9,091 bases of DNA from Thermoprotei archaeon (GTDB lineage Archaea; Thermoproteota; Thermoprotei_A; Sulfolobales; Ignisphaeraceae), in the NCBI GenBank assembly GCA_003661905.1, contig QMXA01000019.1:1-9091 (forward strand). The letters are read 5' to 3'. Each line of letters starts with the position of its first letter. The stretch's first letter is position 1. This document shows, one piece after another, positions 6,029 to 9,091 of this stretch. Position numbers and translations under genes: made by a program. The notes under the pieces are model-generated. The model saw nothing but the letters and a program-made list of their open reading frames with translations, was not told where the DNA came from and did not search any database.

Positions 6029-6667
6029 ATGCCCGCTCGTGATAAATTCCGTTTAACCGGTAGAGAAAGGTGGAGATTAAAGAAGTGGTACCAAGTAGTA
6101 GCACCGCCAGTGTTTGGAGAGGTAGTTATAGCGACAACACCAGCTGATGAATCCTGGAAACTATTAGGAAGAGTTATAGAGACAACTCTCTTTGACTTAA
6201 CTGGTGATATAACTCAGGTACACGTTCATTTATATTTTCAAATACATAAGGTTGAAGGTGACAAAGCATATACAAGATTCAAAGGCCATGAATTAGCAAG
6301 AGACTACATGAGGAGCTTGATTAGGAGGAAAAGTAGTAAGGTTACAGCTATAGTTAATGTAACAACAAAGGATGGTTATGGACTTAGAATTACTGGAGTA
6401 ACATTAACTACGTATAGGTGTAAATCATCTCAAAAGAGATTAATCAGGAAAATAATGATGGATATAATAACTAAGAAGGCTGCAGAGAAAACTCTTGACG
6501 ATTTGATTCAGGCCATGGTATTCGGGGAATTAGCACAGGAGATATTCACAGCTGCTAAGAAAATATATCCATTAAGAAAAGTCGAGATTTATAAATCAAA
6601 ACTCTTAACAATACCAACACCTGAAGGCCCAAAACCTGCAATCATAGTACCAATACCACCTACATAG
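6029..6667 (+). CDS. rps3ae: 30S ribosomal protein eS1 (S3ae)
   Basis: This archaeal/eukaryotic ribosomal protein lies near the mRNA exit of the small subunit. The 212 residues match the family length. Recognisable parts are the basic start MPARDKF, then WRLKKWYQVVAPPVFGE, GRVIETTLFDLTGD, the conserved RFKGHELARDYMRSLIRR, and TKDGYGLRITGV. The second half has KSSQKRLIRKIM and the helix VFGELAQEIFTAAKKIYPLRKVEI. ATG 6029 is preceded by AGGT at 6017-6020. The protein ends with a proline-rich tail, TPEGPKPAIIVPIPPT. Order relative to uS15, the RecJ-like gene and pcc1 fits an archaeal neighbourhood I recognise from memory. Confidence 0.95.
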   Translation: MPARDKFRLTGRERWRLKKWYQVVAPPVFGEVVIATTPADESWKLLGRVIETTLFDLTGDITQVHVHLYFQIHKVEGDKAYTRFKGHELARDYMRSLIRRKSSKVTAIVNVTTKDGYGLRITGVTLTTYRCKSSQKRLIRKIMMDIITKKAAEKTLDDLIQAMVFGELAQEIFTAAKKIYPLRKVEIYKSKLLTIPTPEGPKPAIIVPIPPT

Positions 6668-6729
6668 CATCGCAATAAGTACACTAAATTAACTTCCAGA
6701 AATAAGTAAGATAGAGAAGGGTATGGATT

Positions 6730-7986
6730 TTGCAGCTTGTAGTCCTAGCTGCTGGGAAAGGAAAGAGATTAAGACCAATAACCGAGACTAGGCCTAAACC
6801 TCTAGTACCAATTCTCGACAAACCACTTATATACTGGCTACTTAAGAGAGCTAAGGGTATAGGTATAGAAAGATCTATTATAGTTGTTAGTTATTTAAAA
6901 GAACAAATAATCAATACTTTATCTACATATATCAATGAGTTAGGTGTTGATGTAAAGTTCATTGATCAAAAGGAAGAGCTTGGAACAGGCCATGCCTTAA
7001 TGAGAGCCTCTAACTTCATTGATGATGACGCTCTCGTTATTTATGGTGATTTATTTATAAATGGTGAAGTGTTAAGGAAAGTAATCACTAGAGGTGTTAA
7101 ATGCAATAAGTTAGTGATATCAGGTGTAGAAGTTGAAAAACCTCAACACTATGGTGTATTAGTAATTGAAGGAGATAAAGTCATGGATATAGTTGAAAAA
7201 CCAGGAGAACAAGTCTTCAGTAATTTAGTGAATGCTGGTATATACTACATACCGCATAGATTATTGAAGCTTCTTAACCTTATTCAACTCTCACCTAGAG
7301 GTGAGTATGAATTAACTGATTTAGTAAAAATAATCCGTAATCGAGGTGAAGATGCACTCTTAGTAACAATTGATAATAAATCTTGGATGGATATCGGAAG
7401 ACCCTGGGATATAATAGAGGCTAATAAGAGAGCCTTGCAGTACCAATTAATGAATAGAATAATTAAAGGAGATTTAGATCGCCATGTAACTATAAAGGGA
7501 CCTGTATATATAGGTGAAGGAGCAAAAGTAAAAGCTGGTAGTTACATTATAGGACCAGTTTACATATCAGAAGAAGCAGAAATTGGTCCTAACGCTTACT
7601 TGAGAAGTTATACAGTACTTGGAAAAGGCTCTAGGGCAGGATTTTCTGTCGAGGTAAAGGAATCCGTAATATTTGAGAATGTTAGAGCATCTCACTTAAG
7701 TTATATAGGTGATAGTGTAGTATGTGAACATGTCAATCTAGGTGCAGGAACTGTAATAGCTAATTTAAGATTCGACAATAGAACTGTAAGAGTGATGATT
7801 GAAGGAGAGAAAGTTGATAGTGGTAGAAGGAAACTTGGTGCATTCATTGGAGCTAAAGTCAAAACAGGAATTAATGTTTCAATAATGCCTGGTGTAAAAA
7901 TAGGATCTAGAGCAGTCATATATCCTGGCGTTACAGTATATAGAGATGTACCTTCAGGTGCTATAGTTAAGGAGAACTGGAAATAA
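6730..7986 (+). CDS. Bifunctional sugar-1-phosphate nucleotidyltransferase/acetyltransferase (GlmU/ST0452-like)
   Basis: This enzyme probably makes nucleotide sugars, such as UDP-GlcNAc or dTDP-glucose, for glycoprotein or glycolipid synthesis. Residues 1-240 form a nucleotidyltransferase domain: LAAGKGKRLRP (6-16), RPKP with K23, GTGHAL (85-90), YGDLF with metal-binding D107, VEKP (155-158), NAGIYYIP (168-175) and WMDIGRPWD with a second metal aspartate D221. Residues about 254-418 form a left-handed beta helix of hexapeptide repeats, including YIGEGAKVKAG and AGTVIANLRFDN, with GRRKLGAFIG near the C-terminus. That end closely resembles ST0452 of Sulfolobus, which acetylates glucosamine- and galactosamine-1-phosphate. 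The start is TTG 6730, since MQLVVLAAGKG is the expected N-terminus and ATG 6723 is out of frame. An AAGGG at 6717-6721 may serve as SD. The exact sugar cannot be read from sequence. Confidence 0.92.
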   Translation: MQLVVLAAGKGKRLRPITETRPKPLVPILDKPLIYWLLKRAKGIGIERSIIVVSYLKEQIINTLSTYINELGVDVKFIDQKEELGTGHALMRASNFIDDDALVIYGDLFINGEVLRKVITRGVKCNKLVISGVEVEKPQHYGVLVIEGDKVMDIVEKPGEQVFSNLVNAGIYYIPHRLLKLLNLIQLSPRGEYELTDLVKIIRNRGEDALLVTIDNKSWMDIGRPWDIIEANKRALQYQLMNRIIKGDLDRHVTIKGPVYIGEGAKVKAGSYIIGPVYISEEAEIGPNAYLRSYTVLGKGSRAGFSVEVKESVIFENVRASHLSYIGDSVVCEHVNLGAGTVIANLRFDNRTVRVMIEGEKVDSGRRKLGAFIGAKVKTGINVSIMPGVKIGSRAVIYPGVTVYRDVPSGAIVKENWK

Positions 7987-8034
7987 ATTATAGTAAATGG
8001 CTAATTAATTTCTAAACATATACGTGAAGAGACT

Positions 8035-9091
8035 ATGGAATTAGTAATAAATCCAAGTAACATAATCTCTACGTTATGTTACTCCGTACTAAGATACGAA
8101 CCATATACAGCATGTGAATTCAATTGTGTGTATTGTTTATGCTAAATGGTATAGATCATTACAGACTGTAAGGCCTAGACCTAAGGCACTTATTTTGTTT
8201 AAGAAACTAATACGAAAAGTGAGTAAATCAAGTCTGAATCCAATACCTATCAGAATATCTACGCTCTCTGACCCTCTTCAACCCTCGGAAAGAATATGTA
8301 GACTTACTGAAAAAGCCTTGAAACTTGCTTATGAATATGATTATCCAGTAATTTTGAATACTAAATCTGATTTAATAATTAAATCACCTTGGATAGATGC
8401 TGTGATGAAGTTAGCCGAGAAGAATCTTATAGTAGTTCAGATCTCAATATCTACTCTAGATAGTGCATCAGCTCACCTCATTGAACCCAATGCACCAAGT
8501 CCTGAAAAAAGACTTAAAGTAGCTGAAATTCTAAGTAGCTCCGACATACCTATTGTAATAAGGCTTCAACCATTTATTCCAAGAGTATCGATCTTCAAAT
8601 CAGTAAAGAGTGTATTCTCAGAGTTAAAGGCTGTAGGTACCAAACATGTAGTAGTTGAAAGTTTAAGAGCTGATGAATCATTACTTAAGCATCTAGAGTC
8701 CAAACTAGGGATAAAGTATGAAGTCGAACCATACCAGATTAGAGAAACAGAGAGGGAAACACCATTATTAAGACCTGCCCTAAATATTAGATATGATAAC
8801 TTCAGGATTATGGCCGAGGAATCTAAAAAATACAATATTACCTTCGCAACATGTAAGGAGGGATTATTCAGTCTACATACTTCACCTGATTGCTGTGGAA
8901 TATATCTCTTGAAGCCAAAGGTCTACAAGGTAAGAATAACTCTATACGAATTCTACAAAGAATTGAAGTTATTGAAGAAGAGCTCTATTGATAGGATTTA
9001 TCAAATTATACATAACAAAGATAAGTATATTTGTTATAGTAATCTAGATAAGTATCCCAGCATCATTAGGAAAGGATTGAAATATCATGAA
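8035..9091 (+). pseudogene. SPL-family radical SAM protein, frameshifted, runs off the window
   Basis: From ATG 8035 the frame encodes MELVINPSNIISTL, then the radical SAM cluster motif C27-x3-C31-x2-C34 (CEFNCVYC), and stops at TAA 8143-8145 two residues later. From 8138 the next frame is open to the window end (318 codons) and resumes the expected sequence: YAKWYRS, RPRPKALILF, RISTLSDPLQPSE, NTKSDLI and LIVVQISIST. Dropping one T from the TTT at 8136-8138 restores one protein. Near the C-terminus are FATCKEGLF and SPDCCG, a conserved cysteine signature I associate with archaeal spore-photoproduct-lyase-like (COG1533) radical SAM proteins, perhaps for an extra cluster. The function of this archaeal group is unknown to me; a role in DNA or nucleotide modification is only a guess. 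Two causes fit: a sequencing/assembly indel or a recent real mutation. The lack of other damage favours the first or a very recent event. Confidence 0.82.

Noticed and set aside
7701..7919. 72-codon open frame on the minus strand
   Set aside because: It is antisense to the beta-helix repeats of the nucleotidyltransferase; the repeat pattern itself creates the open frame.
7511..7960. Repetitive I-G-x pattern that might suggest a DNA repeat
   Set aside because: It is a protein-level hexapeptide repeat of the left-handed beta helix; the DNA units are too divergent to be a nucleotide repeat.
8566..8835. 89-codon open frame on the minus strand
   Set aside because: It is antisense to the clearly homologous radical SAM sequence and shows no family motif, so it is a shadow frame.

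Overview
The window is a dense, A+T-rich stretch of archaeal chromosome with every recognisable gene on the + strand. The gene content is informational and clearly archaeal: RNA polymerase subunit Rpo7 (RpoE1), Spt4, ribosomal proteins eS24, eS27-type zinc ribbon (S27ae), uS15 and eS1 (S3ae), and KEOPS subunits Kae1, Bud32 and Pcc1. Kae1 and Bud32 are separate genes, the DHH-family protein is catalytically degenerate and resembles the crenarchaeal Cdc45/RecJdbh type, and the nucleotidyltransferase resembles Sulfolobus ST0452. Together these suggest a thermophilic crenarchaeon (Thermoproteota), possibly near the Desulfurococcales or Ignisphaera. That placement is inference, since no rRNA is present. 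No mobile element, CRISPR array, tRNA or long repeat was seen, and no gene-free stretch exceeds 300 bases.

Layout. Bases 1-128 are the end of a PIN-domain protein. Bases 201-979 hold rpoE1 and spt4, which overlap by one base. Bases 1042-1564 hold eS24 and the 58-codon S27ae. Bases 1572-3906 hold kae1, bud32 and an XTP/dITP pyrophosphatase, chained by short overlaps, and uS15 follows at 3911-4411. A T6 run and a TATA-like box lie between uS15 and the next gene, so a new transcript may start there. It would carry the degenerate DHH protein (4481-5704) and pcc1 (5726-5980). eS1 (6029-6667) has its own TATA-like box. A sugar-1-phosphate nucleotidyltransferase/acyltransferase follows (6730-7986). 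The window ends in an SPL-type radical SAM gene (8035 onward) whose frame breaks one base after the CxxxCxxC cluster.

The genes combine transcription (Rpo7, Spt4), translation (four ribosomal proteins), tRNA t6A modification (three of the four core KEOPS subunits; no Cgi121 here), nucleotide-pool cleaning and probably replication (the Cdc45-like protein). Tight spacing and Shine-Dalgarno (SD) sequences that contain the upstream stop codon point to translational coupling. Several starts are not ATG: GTG for rpoE1, and TTG for bud32 (probable), the pyrophosphatase and the nucleotidyltransferase.

I do not see an undescribed multi-gene system. The items most worth checking are the frameshift inside the radical SAM cluster motif, the inactive DHH protein between ribosomal and KEOPS genes, and the pcc1 start, where a perfect SD faces an ATA codon.
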